From: Mycobacterium nebraskense
Lineage (GTDB): Bacteria > Actinomycetota > Actinomycetes > Mycobacteriales > Mycobacteriaceae
Assembly (NCBI RefSeq): GCF_002102255.1
Contig: NZ_LQPH01000156.1
Coordinates: forward strand, 17,982 to 81,981
DNA: 64,000 nt
Reading direction: 5' to 3'
Positions within the stretch are counted from its first letter, which is position 1. Each line of letters begins with the position of its first letter. Positions 41,826 through 49,947 of this stretch are shown here, in pieces. Both the position numbers and the translations under genes were made by a program. The notes under the pieces are model-generated. The model did not search any database. It was not told where the DNA came from and saw only the letters and a program-made list of their open reading frames with translations.

Positions 41826-42860
41826 TCAGCCCGCGTTCTCGATCAGGCCCAGCGCGCGCTCGAACAGGTGCACCGTGGCCGCGTGCAATTGGTCGCCGAC
41901 CTCTTTTTCGGCCTTGCCCGCGCAGGCCCGGGCGAGCGTTCCCTCGATCACGATGCCCAGCTTGAAGCAGGCCAGCACGGTGTACCAGGTGATATGCGAC
42001 AAGTCGCGGGTGGTGTTGGCGGCGTAGCGCTGGAAAAGCTCGTCGGTGCTGGCCAGTCCGTCCTGGCCGCCCAGGGCGTGGCTGAACACGGTGGAACCGT
42101 CGGGCTGGCGCCAGGTGGCCAGCAGCCAGCCCAGGTCCAGCAGCGGGTCGCCGATCGTGCACATCTCCCAGTCGACGATCGCGACCACGTCCGGCCCGGT
42201 TCGAGAGAACATCACGTTGGCGGCGTGGTAGTCGCCGTGCATGATCCCGGGCGTCCACGTTGCCGGCCGGTGGCGTTCCAGCCAGGCCGACACCTCCTCG
42301 ATGCCGGGGATCTGCGGCCCGGGGTAGCCGTCGTACTCGTTGTAGGAGTCCAGCTCCGAAAGCCAGCGCGGCACCTGGCGCTCCAGGAAGCCCTCCGGCT
42401 TGCCGAAGTCGGCGAGACCGACCGCGACGTGGTCGACGGCGCCCAGCTTCGCCAGCGCATCGGCCATCGAGAGGCCCATGCCGTGCCGCACGGTGGGATC
42501 GCCCGCGTGCAACGGCAGCAGCCCTTCCCCGGCGTTGAACCCGTCGACCGGGTCCATCAGGTAGAAGACCGCGTCGCCGAGCACACTCGGGTCGTCGCAT
42601 GCGGCGATCAGGTGGGGGTGTGGCACGTCCGAATCAGACAGCGCCGCAAGAACTTTAGTTTCCCGCAGGATCACGCTGTTGCTCCGCGGACGCAGGTGCC
42701 GCGGCCCGCGTCGCAGCACGTAGGGCCGTCCGGCCCGGGTGAACCGAAGCATGACGTTCTGCGTTCCCCCGGTGACGGCGGAGACCTCCTCCAGCGGGCC
42801 CTCGCCAAGTCCCCGCTCGGACATCCACGCCGCGACGGCGTCGAGATTCACGGCATCCAC
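41826..42860 (-). CDS. APH-family kinase-like (aminoglycoside phosphotransferase fold) protein
   Basis: A 344-aa protein with the APH/choline-kinase fold. VTGGTQNVMLRF starts the nucleotide lobe, the catalytic loop is MHGDYHAANVMF and the metal Asp is in IVDWEMCTIGDPLLDL. Within acyl-CoA gene neighbourhoods such proteins phosphorylate hydroxyacyl-CoAs; here no acyl-CoA dehydrogenase is adjacent, so the substrate is open. The GTG at 42860 is chosen because GAGG lies about 7 nt upstream. Longer readings only add frames that overlap the divergent methyltransferase gene. Confidence 0.88.
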   Translation of the reverse strand: MDAVNLDAVAAWMSERGLGEGPLEEVSAVTGGTQNVMLRFTRAGRPYVLRRGPRHLRPRSNSVILRETKVLAALSDSDVPHPHLIAACDDPSVLGDAVFYLMDPVDGFNAGEGLLPLHAGDPTVRHGMGLSMADALAKLGAVDHVAVGLADFGKPEGFLERQVPRWLSELDSYNEYDGYPGPQIPGIEEVSAWLERHRPATWTPGIMHGDYHAANVMFSRTGPDVVAIVDWEMCTIGDPLLDLGWLLATWRQPDGSTVFSHALGGQDGLASTDELFQRYAANTTRDLSHITWYTVLACFKLGIVIEGTLARACAGKAEKEVGDQLHAATVHLFERALGLIENAG

Positions 42861-43046
42861 GTTCAGCCCTCGCCGATCAGGGCGAACACTTCGTGCGGCG
42901 TACGCGTCATGCCAGCTGCTCCTCTGCAACCTGTGGGCCGTCTGGGAAAAAGCGTAGGCCACCGCCGGGAAGGGGCTTCGGGTGGCGGAGGCTGGAACAA
43001 TAGTGTGCGGAACTAACTGACTCTCGGGCCTGGAGGGGAACTGGCG

Positions 43047-43988
43047 ATGCCGCGTACAGACAACGATTCCTGGGACATCACCCAAAGTGTGGGAGCCACC
43101 GCGCTGGGTGTCGCGGCGGCGCGGGCTGCCGAGACCGAGAGCGCCGACCCGCTCATCAACGACCCGTTCGCGCGCGTCTTCGTGAACGCGGCGGGTGAGG
43201 GGGTGTGGAGCATCTACGCCGATCCCGGGTTGCTGGCCAAGGCGGTGGAACTGGAGCCCGACGTGCGGTCGCGCATCCAGCTGATGATCGACTTCATGGC
43301 CACGCGGACAGCGTTTTTCGACGAGTTTTTCCTTGGCGCGGCCGACTCTGGCGTTCGGCAAGTGGTGATCCTGGCCGCCGGCTTGGACGCACGCACGTGG
43401 CGGCTGCCATGGCCCGACGGCACGGTCGTCTACGAGCTGGACCAGCCCAAAGTCCTGGACTTCAAGACCAACACGCTCCGCGAACACGGCGCGCAGCCAA
43501 AGGCGCGACTGGTGAACGTGCCGATCGATCTGCGGCAGGATTGGCCGAAGGCGTTGCAGGAAGCCGGATTTGACGCGTCCAGGCCGGCCGCCTGGTCGGC
43601 CGAGGGCTTGGTGCGTTACCTGCCGGCGCAGGCCCAGGACCTTTTGTTCGAGCGCATCCATTCGCTCAGCGCCGACGGGAGCTGGCTGGCTTCGAACGTG
43701 CCGGGCGCGGGATTCACCGATCCCGAGCTCGTCCGGCGCCAGCGCGAGGATATGCAGCGTATGCGGGCCGCGGCCGCCAAGCTGGTCGACTCCGAGATCA
43801 CCGACTTCGACGACCTCTGGTACCCCGAGGAGCGCACTCCTGTCGACGGTTGGCTGCGGGAGTACGGCTGGGATGTCGCCACGGCGACGTTTTCCGAGTT
43901 GATGGCCCGTTACGGTCGCAGCGTTCCGCAGGACGCGGGGCACGCGATGCCGCCCACGTTGTACGTGTCCGCGCAGCGGCGTCGCTAG
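43047..43988 (+). CDS. SAM-dependent methyltransferase (TIGR00027/Rv3767c-like)
   Basis: A 313-aa member of the large mycobacterial family of putative leucine carboxyl methyltransferase-like O-methyltransferases. It has the opening DSWDITQSVGATALGVAAARA, the SAM-binding region VVILAAGLDARTWRL, ELDQPKVLDFK and AEGLVRYLPAQAQ. The substrate is unknown. GGAGGGG lies about 8 nt before the ATG. It is divergent from the kinase-like gene, across a 186-bp spacer in which I see nothing specific. Confidence 0.92.
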   Translation: MPRTDNDSWDITQSVGATALGVAAARAAETESADPLINDPFARVFVNAAGEGVWSIYADPGLLAKAVELEPDVRSRIQLMIDFMATRTAFFDEFFLGAADSGVRQVVILAAGLDARTWRLPWPDGTVVYELDQPKVLDFKTNTLREHGAQPKARLVNVPIDLRQDWPKALQEAGFDASRPAAWSAEGLVRYLPAQAQDLLFERIHSLSADGSWLASNVPGAGFTDPELVRRQREDMQRMRAAAAKLVDSEITDFDDLWYPEERTPVDGWLREYGWDVATATFSELMARYGRSVPQDAGHAMPPTLYVSAQRRR

Positions 43989-44058
43989 GGCGCGTCAACA
44001 CGACCGCCGGCGGCTCGGTGCGGGTCGACCGTTGAACGTCCTTTTGCCGCAACGCCGC

Positions 44059-44064
44059 TACCCT
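44059..44064 (+). promoter_or_regulatory. -10 box, leaderless MmcQ/YjbR-like gene
   Basis: TACCCT ends 7 nt before the GTG at 44072. Confidence 0.5.
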
Positions 44065-44071
44065 CGCGGTT

Positions 44072-44482
44072 GTGGCTGATCGACCTGCGCGGGTGAGCGA
44101 CGTGCACGAGATCGCCGCGTCGATGCCGCACGTGCAGCGCCTGGAAGGTCCGAAGGGCAACCCCATTTACCAGGTGGGCGGGAAGTCGTTCGTGTTCTTT
44201 CGCACCCCTCAGCCCGATGCGACCGATCCGGACACCGGTGAACGGTATCCGGACGTGATCATGCTCTGGGTGGAGTCGGAGAGCGACAAATTGGCGTTGA
44301 CTCAGGATCCCGCTGCGCCGTTTTTCACCACCGACCATTTCGACGGGCATCCTTCGGTGCTGGTGCGGGCCAGTCGGCTGGCCGAAATCGGCAGGACGGA
44401 ACTCAGCGAGATGATTCAAGACGCGTGGCTGTCCCGGGCCTCGAGGAGGCGGGCCGCCGCATGGCTCGCCGACCACACCTAG
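44072..44482 (+). CDS. MmcQ/YjbR-family protein
   Basis: A 136-aa single-domain protein of the MmcQ/YjbR-like fold: an N-terminal helix (VSDVHEIAASMP), a beta sheet with YQVGGKSFVFFR and IMLWVESESDKLALTQ, then FFTTDHFDGHPSVLVR and a C-terminal helix. The family is often called DNA-binding but no function is established. The GTG start is leaderless, with a TACCCT box. It lies 83 bp after the methyltransferase. Confidence 0.85.
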   Translation: MADRPARVSDVHEIAASMPHVQRLEGPKGNPIYQVGGKSFVFFRTPQPDATDPDTGERYPDVIMLWVESESDKLALTQDPAAPFFTTDHFDGHPSVLVRASRLAEIGRTELSEMIQDAWLSRASRRRAAAWLADHT

Positions 44483-44528
44483 GCCCGCCGGGCTCCGCTG
44501 GCGCACTGCCGAATTCACCCGCAGCAAA

Positions 44529-44554
44529 TGTTTAGACACAAGTCGAACGGGTAA
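44529..44554 (+). promoter_or_regulatory. SigF-like promoter
   Basis: TGTTT, a 15-nt spacer, then GGGTAA, close to the mycobacterial SigF consensus (GGTTT-N15-17-GGGTAT). It lies 45 bp before the start of the 78-aa protein. Confidence 0.55.
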
Positions 44555-44564
44555 CTAAAGTCCA

Positions 44565-44580
44565 CGAGAAATTTTTCTCG
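44565..44580 (+). promoter_or_regulatory. Inverted repeat in the 5' leader
   Basis: CGAGAAA-TT-TTTCTCG, a 7-bp perfect dyad directly downstream of the predicted SigF start point and 9 bp before the GGAGG. It could be an operator or an RNA stem; a 2-nt loop is too tight for RNA unless the inner pairs open. Confidence 0.5.
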
Positions 44581-44598
44581 ACCACATTGGAGGTCACC

Positions 44599-44835
44599 AT
44601 GCGTGGCAGCGGAATCATCGGCACGATTGCCCTGGTGTGGCTGCTCATCGGGGTGTTTGCGGCATGGCAACGCGATTACTTCAAGGGTGACTCAACCAGT
44701 TGTGTCACAGCGGGAAACATCGCGTTGACCGTCATCGCGGGGCCTTTGAATTACGGGGGCGTCAACCCGAAAGTCAAGGACTGCCATGTTCCGCAGCCCA
44801 GTTCAATGCCCGGTGTCCTAGTGCCCCTCACATAA
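44599..44835 (+). CDS. Small exported or membrane protein, unknown function
   Basis: A 78-aa protein with one hydrophobic helix (about residues 5-22, IIGTIALVWLLIGVFAAW) followed by an extracytoplasmic part with two Cys (SCVTAGN and VKDCHVP) that may pair. The start ATG has an excellent GGAGGT about 6 nt upstream; an earlier in-frame ATG lies before this Shine-Dalgarno and is not used. It lies 10 bp before the 51-aa gene and shares the SigF-like promoter, suggesting a general stress or stationary-phase envelope role. Confidence 0.8.
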   Translation: MRGSGIIGTIALVWLLIGVFAAWQRDYFKGDSTSCVTAGNIALTVIAGPLNYGGVNPKVKDCHVPQPSSMPGVLVPLT

Positions 44836-44845
44836 AGGAGTCGTC

Positions 44846-45001
44846 ATGATTGTCCTAGGTGTAGTCCTGCTTATTCTCGGGTTTGTATTCAGCGTCCCAT
44901 TGCTGTGGGAGATCGGCGTCGTCGTGCTCGTCATCGGCGCCGTGTTGTGGATTATGGGCTCCATCGGCCGCCCAGTCGCCGGCCGGCGCTACTGGTATTA
45001 A
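44846..45001 (+). CDS. Tiny two-helix membrane protein (DUF6131-like)
   Basis: A 51-aa protein with two closely spaced hydrophobic segments, MIVLGVVLLILGFVF at the start and IGVVVLVIGAVLWIMG, and a basic tail GRRYWY. AAAGGAG lies 6 nt before the ATG. It resembles the small actinobacterial DUF6131 membrane proteins, function unknown. It forms a two-gene unit with the 78-aa protein and is followed by a strong hairpin. Confidence 0.82.
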   Translation: MIVLGVVLLILGFVFSVPLLWEIGVVVLVIGAVLWIMGSIGRPVAGRRYWY

Positions 45002-45016
45002 CCACTTCGCCGGGAA

Positions 45017-45057
45017 AACGGGATCGCGCGACTGCCCGGCAGTCGCGCGATCCCGTT
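45017..45057. terminator. Strong hairpin terminator (19-bp perfect stem)
   Basis: A perfect 19-bp inverted repeat, AACGGGATCGCGCGACTGC with its complement, around a CCG loop, starting 16 bp after the 51-aa gene. There is no T-tract, as is common for mycobacterial intrinsic terminators. It separates the SigF-like unit from tcrX. Confidence 0.8.
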
Positions 45058-45104
45058 CACAGGGCACGCAAAGGTAGGCCATAGCGGCGGCTCAGCACGG
45101 TGCG

Positions 45105-45110
45105 CATACT
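45105..45110 (+). promoter_or_regulatory. -10 box, leaderless tcrX
   Basis: CATACT ends 7 nt before the GTG at 45118; the same hexamer precedes the Rv3779-like gene. Confidence 0.4.
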
Positions 45111-45117
45111 GGAACCT

Positions 45118-45858
45118 GTGACACAGCCCCGGGCCTCAGTCGAGCGGGTTGTCATGTGTCGTGCCGACGGGAATCCGATCAACGTGTTGGTCGTGGACGA
45201 TGAGTCCGTCTTGGCCGAAATGGTGTCGATGGCGCTGCGGTACGAGGGCTGGAATATCGCCACCGCCAGCGACGGGGCATCGGCCGTCGCCGCCGCCCGC
45301 GCCCAACGCCCCGACGTGGTCGTCCTCGACGTGATGCTGCCCGACATGAGCGGGCTCGACGTCCTGCACAAGCTGCGTGAAGAAAACCCGCAGCTGCCGG
45401 TGCTGCTGCTGACGGCCAAGGATGCCGTGGAAGACCGCATCGCCGGGCTGACTGCCGGCGGCGACGACTATGTCACCAAACCGTTCAGCATCGAAGAAGT
45501 GGTGCTGCGCCTGCGGGCCCTGCTGCGGCGCACCGGAGTGACGACGGTGGACAGCGGCGCGCAGCTGATGGTCGGCGACCTGGTGCTCGACGAGGACAGC
45601 CACGAGGTGACCCGGGGTGGCGAGCCAATTGCGTTGACCTCCACCGAGTTTGAGTTACTGCGGTTCATGATGCGCAACTCCAAGCGGGTACTGAGCAAGG
45701 CCCAGATTCTCGACCGGGTGTGGAGCTATGACTTCGGCGGCCGGTCTAACATCGTCGAGCTCTACATCTCCTATCTTCGCAAGAAGATCGACAACGGTCG
45801 CGACCCCATGATCCACACACTGCGTGGCGCGGGTTATGTCCTCAAGCCGGCTCGCTGA
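45118..45858 (+). CDS. tcrX: Two-component response regulator TcrX
   Basis: OmpR/PhoB-type regulator of 246 aa. The receiver domain has VLVVDDESVLAE, the phospho-acceptor Asp in VVVLDVMLPDMSG, and the Lys in YVTKPFS. The winged-helix domain contains LTSTEFELLRFMM and the recognition region NIVELYISYLRKKID. The GTG at 45118 is used because of the leaderless -10 box. An ATG at 45154 gives 234 aa, the M. tuberculosis length, and is a real alternative. It overlaps tcrY by 23 bp, forming a sensor-regulator operon. Confidence 0.93.
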   Translation: MTQPRASVERVVMCRADGNPINVLVVDDESVLAEMVSMALRYEGWNIATASDGASAVAAARAQRPDVVVLDVMLPDMSGLDVLHKLREENPQLPVLLLTAKDAVEDRIAGLTAGGDDYVTKPFSIEEVVLRLRALLRRTGVTTVDSGAQLMVGDLVLDEDSHEVTRGGEPIALTSTEFELLRFMMRNSKRVLSKAQILDRVWSYDFGGRSNIVELYISYLRKKIDNGRDPMIHTLRGAGYVLKPAR

Positions 45859-47353
45859 CGCTCGGCGGGCCTGGTCCCTGCGACTGCGGTTGCTGGTCGG
45901 GCAGATCGTCGTGCTGGCCATCGTGTGCGTGGGCATCACCGTGGTGACCGAACTGGCGCTGAACCACCACCTGGTGAAGCAACTCGACGGGCAACTCGCC
46001 GGCACGTCTTTCCGCTCGGCGCTGATGTACCCCGAACCGAACCACCCGGGATGGCGGCACGAGCACTCCTACTATCCGCGGCCGGGCCCCGGCCCGCGGT
46101 TCCTGGACGCTCCCGGGCAGCCGGCCGGCATGGTGGCCGCGGTCGTCAATCACGGCAAGACGGTTGACGCCGGCTACCTGACCAGCAGCGGCGCCCGGGC
46201 CGCGCTGACGCCCACCGCCCAGACCCAACTGGAGCAGATCGCCGGCAGCCGCGCGCCGGTCACTCTGAACCTGGACGGTCTTGGCCGATACCGGGTGATC
46301 GCCGCCCCGAGCCGCAACGGCGACGACATCATCGTCACCGGCCTCTCGATGGCCAACATCGACGCCACCCTGATCCGGATGCTGATCATCTTCGGGATCG
46401 TCACCGTGATCGCGTTGGCGGCCGCGACGATCGCCGGGGTCGTGATCATCCGGCGGGCGCTGGCGCCGCTGCGCCGCGTCGCGCAGACCGCGAGCAGGGT
46501 GGCCGACTTGCCGCTGGATCGCGGTGAGGTCGAGCTGCCGCTCCGGGTGCGCGAATCCGACGCCAACCCCTCCACCGAGGTCGGCCAACTCGGGTCGGCC
46601 CTCAACCGGATGCTCGACCACATCGCGGCCGCGCTGTCGGCCCGGCAGGCCAGCGAGACCCGCGTCCGCCAGTTCGTCGCGGACGCCAGTCACGAACTCC
46701 GAACGCCCCTTGCCGCGATCCGCGGCTACACCGAACTCACCCAACGCATGGGTGACGACCGCGAGGCGGTGGCGCACGCGATGAGCCGGGTGGCCTCCGA
46801 GACGGAACGGATGACCCGCTTGGTCGAGGACCTGCTGCTGCTGGCCCGCCTGGACTCCGGGCGGCCGCTGGAACGCGAACCGGTCGATTTGTCGCGGGTG
46901 GCGGTCGACGCGGTCAACGACGCGCATGTCGCCGGACCGGATCATCAGTGGGAGCTCGACCTGCCTGAGGAACCCGTGATCATCACGGGTGATGCGGCCC
47001 GGCTACACCAGGTGCTGACCAACCTGCTCGCCAACGCCCGCCTGCACACCGGCGCGGGCACGGTCGTGACCACGCGACTGAGCACGGAGCCGGCACACTC
47101 CGTGCTGCAGGTCGTCGACAACGGCCCCGGCATCCCGGCGGCGCTTCAGTCCGAAGTGTTCGAGCGGTTCGCCCGCGGTGATACCTCGCGGTCCCGCAAG
47201 GGCGGCAGCACCGGTCTGGGTCTGGCGATAGCGTCTGCGGTCGTCAAGGCCCACAACGGGACGATCACGGTGAACAGCTCACCCGGCCATACCGAGTTCA
47301 CGGTGCGGTTGCCACTCAACGGGTGGCAACCGCCCGCGTCCTCAGCTAGCTAG
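45836..47353 (+). CDS. tcrY: Two-component sensor histidine kinase TcrY
   Basis: A 505-aa membrane sensor kinase. TM1 lies at about residues 18-40. An extracytoplasmic sensor region, rich in His/Pro/Tyr (GWRHEHSYYPRPGPGP), runs to TM2 at about 180-205. HAMP follows, then the dimerisation domain with the phospho-His in DASHELRTPLAAIRGY, and the ATPase domain with NLLANARLHT (N box), DNGPGIP (G1) and GSTGLGLAI (G2). The His-rich sensor loop hints at metal sensing, which is inference. The ATG lies inside the end of tcrX. Confidence 0.93.
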   Translation: MSSSRLADARRAWSLRLRLLVGQIVVLAIVCVGITVVTELALNHHLVKQLDGQLAGTSFRSALMYPEPNHPGWRHEHSYYPRPGPGPRFLDAPGQPAGMVAAVVNHGKTVDAGYLTSSGARAALTPTAQTQLEQIAGSRAPVTLNLDGLGRYRVIAAPSRNGDDIIVTGLSMANIDATLIRMLIIFGIVTVIALAAATIAGVVIIRRALAPLRRVAQTASRVADLPLDRGEVELPLRVRESDANPSTEVGQLGSALNRMLDHIAAALSARQASETRVRQFVADASHELRTPLAAIRGYTELTQRMGDDREAVAHAMSRVASETERMTRLVEDLLLLARLDSGRPLEREPVDLSRVAVDAVNDAHVAGPDHQWELDLPEEPVIITGDAARLHQVLTNLLANARLHTGAGTVVTTRLSTEPAHSVLQVVDNGPGIPAALQSEVFERFARGDTSRSRKGGSTGLGLAIASAVVKAHNGTITVNSSPGHTEFTVRLPLNGWQPPASSAS

Positions 47354-47822
47354 AGCAATTGACGTCGATTTCGAACGGCTTGTTCACCGGTTGCATCGGG
47401 TTGGCCATGTCGACCCCGGTGGCCGTCCCGGTGATCTTGTAGCTGTTGCCGTTCTTCTCGGCGGAGGCATTGCCCTGCCCGGTCCCCGAGGTGTAGCCCA
47501 GCGTCACGCCGTTGACGTTGCCCAGCCCGACCGACTTCACCTGGGGCGGATTGGCGTCGGTGAGCACGGCGGCGATCCCGGTCGCTGCGCCACCGATCGC
47601 GATGTTGACGTTGCCGCCGGCGGTCGTGCACACGACCGAGCCGCTCACGTTCTGGTCCTTGCCGTCGATGAGGACCTTGGTTCCGCTGGCAGCGCCCGCC
47701 GAGGTGTTCACTGCGGAGCTGGTACCCGAACCGCCTGAACTCGACTTATTGCTGGAACAGCCGGAAATACCGGCGGCCAGAATTGCTGCCCCAGCCACCG
47801 CGACCATCAGTCCACGCTTCAC
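47346..47822 (-). CDS. lpqH: 19-kDa lipoprotein LpqH
   Basis: A 158-aa surface lipoprotein, a well-known TLR2 agonist and antigen. The lipobox is ISGC at residues 19-22, after a basic, hydrophobic signal. A Ser/Gly/Thr-rich linker (about 23-48) that can be glycosylated is followed by a beta-sandwich domain with Cys in SVVCTTAGG and DVNCSS. AAGGAG lies 7 nt before the ATG. Its end overlaps the end of tcrY by 8 bp in convergent orientation. Confidence 0.96.
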   Translation of the reverse strand: MKRGLMVAVAGAAILAAGISGCSSNKSSSGGSGTSSAVNTSAGAASGTKVLIDGKDQNVSGSVVCTTAGGNVNIAIGGAATGIAAVLTDANPPQVKSVGLGNVNGVTLGYTSGTGQGNASAEKNGNSYKITGTATGVDMANPMQPVNKPFEIDVNCSS

Positions 47823-47936
47823 GTGTTCTCCTTTGCCCGAAAGTTGCGACCCTCGGCATTGAAGGCCGTCTGGGCAGTATGCGGGTTAACTGGACCGAAC
47901 ATCTAGGGTTCCGGGTAATTGTTTCTGTCTTCGTAG

Positions 47937-47946
47937 GTCACGTGAC
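47937..47946. promoter_or_regulatory. Palindrome GTCACGTGAC between lpqH and the sulfatase gene
   Basis: A 10-bp perfect palindrome in the divergent intergenic region, 26 bp before the sulfatase ATG. It is a candidate repressor site for the sulfatase gene. Confidence 0.4.
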
Positions 47947-47971
47947 AAGATGCGCCGCAACGATTCGCGGA

Positions 47972-49873
47972 ATGGCGCATCAATGGCAATGTATTGGCGT
48001 GGAGCGCAAACCCCCTACCGCAGTCATCGAGGCGGCGCATCGCACGCACGCGCTGCCATTCCATGACGACACGGACTTTCACAACGCCGATCGTGGATTC
48101 ATCGCCGCCCTGTCCCCGTGCGTCATCAAGGCGGCCGACGGACGCGTGGTGTGGGACAACGACGCCTACTCCTTTCTCGGAGGTCCCGCGCCGTCGTCGG
48201 TGCACCCCAGCCTGTGGCGGCAGTCGACTCTGGCCGCCAAACAAGGCCTCTACGAAGTGGTTCCGGGCATCTACCAGGTCCGTGGCTTCGACATCTCGAA
48301 CGTCACGTTCGTGGAGACCGACACCGGCATCATCGTCATCGACCCGCTGGTGTCCACCGAGGTCGCGGCGGCGGCACTGGCGCTCTATCGCGCCCACCGC
48401 GGGGGCGACCGCCGCGTCGTCGCCGTGATCTACACCCACAGCCATGTCGACCACTTCGGCGGCGTGCTGGGCGTCACCTCACAGGCGGACGTTGACGCCG
48501 GCGCGGTGGCAGTGCTGGCGCCGGAAGGTTTCGTCGAGCACGCGGTCCAGGAGAACGTCTACGCCGGTCCGGCCATGACGCGCCGGGCGACCTACATGTA
48601 CGGCACCCTGCTGGCGCGCGGGCCCCGGGATCAGGTGGGCTGCGGGCTGGGCCAGGCTCCGTCTACCGGTGAGGTGGCGATCATCGTCCCCACCGTCGAC
48701 GTCCGCGAGACCGGCGAGAAGCACACCATCGACGGCGTGGAGATCGAGTTCCAGATGGCGCCCGGCACCGAGGCGCCCGCCGAAATGCATTTCTACTTCC
48801 CGCATTTCCGCGCGCTGTGCATGGCCGAGAACGCCACCCACAACCTGCACAACCTGCTGACCCTGCGCGGTGCCCTGGTCCGCGACCCGCACGCCTGGTC
48901 CGGCTACCTCACCGAGGCGATCGACACCTTCGCCGACCGCGCCGACGTGGTATTCGCCTCCCACCACTGGCCGACGTGGGGCCGGCAGAGCATCGTCGAG
49001 TTCCTGTCGCTGCAGCGCGACATGTATGCCTACCTGCACGACCAGACGCTGCGGCTGCTCAACCGGGGCTACACCGGGGTCGAGATCGCGGAGATGTTCC
49101 AGATGCCGCCGGCGCTCGAGCGCGCGTGGCACACGCACGGGTATTACGGGTCGGTCAGCCACAACGTGAAGGCGATCTACCAGCGCTACATGGGGTGGTT
49201 CGACGGCAACCCGGCCCGGTTGTGGCCCCATCCGCCGGAGGCCCTCGCGCCGCGCTACGTCGAGGCGATGGGTGGAATCGACCGTGTTGTCGAACTGGCC
49301 CGCATGGCGTTCGATGCCGGTGACTTCCGTTGGGCGGCAACTCTGCTGGATCATGCGATCTTCACCGACAACGGGCATGCCGGCGCCCGCACGCTGTACG
49401 CCGACACGCTCGAGCAGCTGGCCTACGGCGCCGAGAACGCGACCTGGCGCAACTTCTTCCTCAGTGGCGCAACCGAGTTGCGTGGCGGAAACTTCGGCAC
49501 CGCGGCTCAGGTCACCTCGCCCACTATGCTTACCCAGCTGACCCCGGAGCAGATCTTCGACAGCCTCGCCATCCGGGTCGACGGCCCCCGCAGCTGGGAG
49601 CTCGACCTTGCTATCGACCTCGCCTTCGCCGATCTGGCCGCCAACTATCGGCTCACCCTGCGTAATGGGGTGCTCGTGTACCGCAAGGCGGCCGCCGAAC
49701 CGGCGACGGCAACCGTTACGGTCAACCTGGACAGCAAGTCTCGGCTACTGACGGCGGCGCTCGGCGACTTCGCCTCGCCCGGGCTACAGATATCCGGTGA
49801 CCAGGCGGCGCTGCGGGCCCTCCTGGGCGTGCTGGATCAGCCGGACCCGAGTTTCAACATCGTCACTCCGTGA
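47972..49873 (+). CDS. Alkyl sulfatase, SdsA1-type metallo-beta-lactamase fold (Rv3762c-like)
   Basis: A 633-aa enzyme that hydrolyses primary alkyl sulfates such as SDS. The zinc motif is YTHSHVDHFGG, with later ligands in MAENATHNLHN and ASHHWPTWGR. The middle dimerisation domain contains MFQMPPALERAWHTHGYYG. The C-terminal domain is SCP2-like (LDLAIDLAFADLAANYRLTLRNG). No signal peptide is seen, so it is probably cytoplasmic. ATG 47972 is taken as the start; GTG 47999 (ERKPPTAV) is equally possible and neither has a good Shine-Dalgarno. It is divergent from lpqH. Confidence 0.92.
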   Translation: MAHQWQCIGVERKPPTAVIEAAHRTHALPFHDDTDFHNADRGFIAALSPCVIKAADGRVVWDNDAYSFLGGPAPSSVHPSLWRQSTLAAKQGLYEVVPGIYQVRGFDISNVTFVETDTGIIVIDPLVSTEVAAAALALYRAHRGGDRRVVAVIYTHSHVDHFGGVLGVTSQADVDAGAVAVLAPEGFVEHAVQENVYAGPAMTRRATYMYGTLLARGPRDQVGCGLGQAPSTGEVAIIVPTVDVRETGEKHTIDGVEIEFQMAPGTEAPAEMHFYFPHFRALCMAENATHNLHNLLTLRGALVRDPHAWSGYLTEAIDTFADRADVVFASHHWPTWGRQSIVEFLSLQRDMYAYLHDQTLRLLNRGYTGVEIAEMFQMPPALERAWHTHGYYGSVSHNVKAIYQRYMGWFDGNPARLWPHPPEALAPRYVEAMGGIDRVVELARMAFDAGDFRWAATLLDHAIFTDNGHAGARTLYADTLEQLAYGAENATWRNFFLSGATELRGGNFGTAAQVTSPTMLTQLTPEQIFDSLAIRVDGPRSWELDLAIDLAFADLAANYRLTLRNGVLVYRKAAAEPATATVTVNLDSKSRLLTAALGDFASPGLQISGDQAALRALLGVLDQPDPSFNIVTP

Positions 49874-49947
49874 CACCGAGATTGCCGAGAGGGCTGTCTG
49901 GGGCCTGGATTTCACGACCATGGCGGCAATCTCGGTGCCACACCGCG

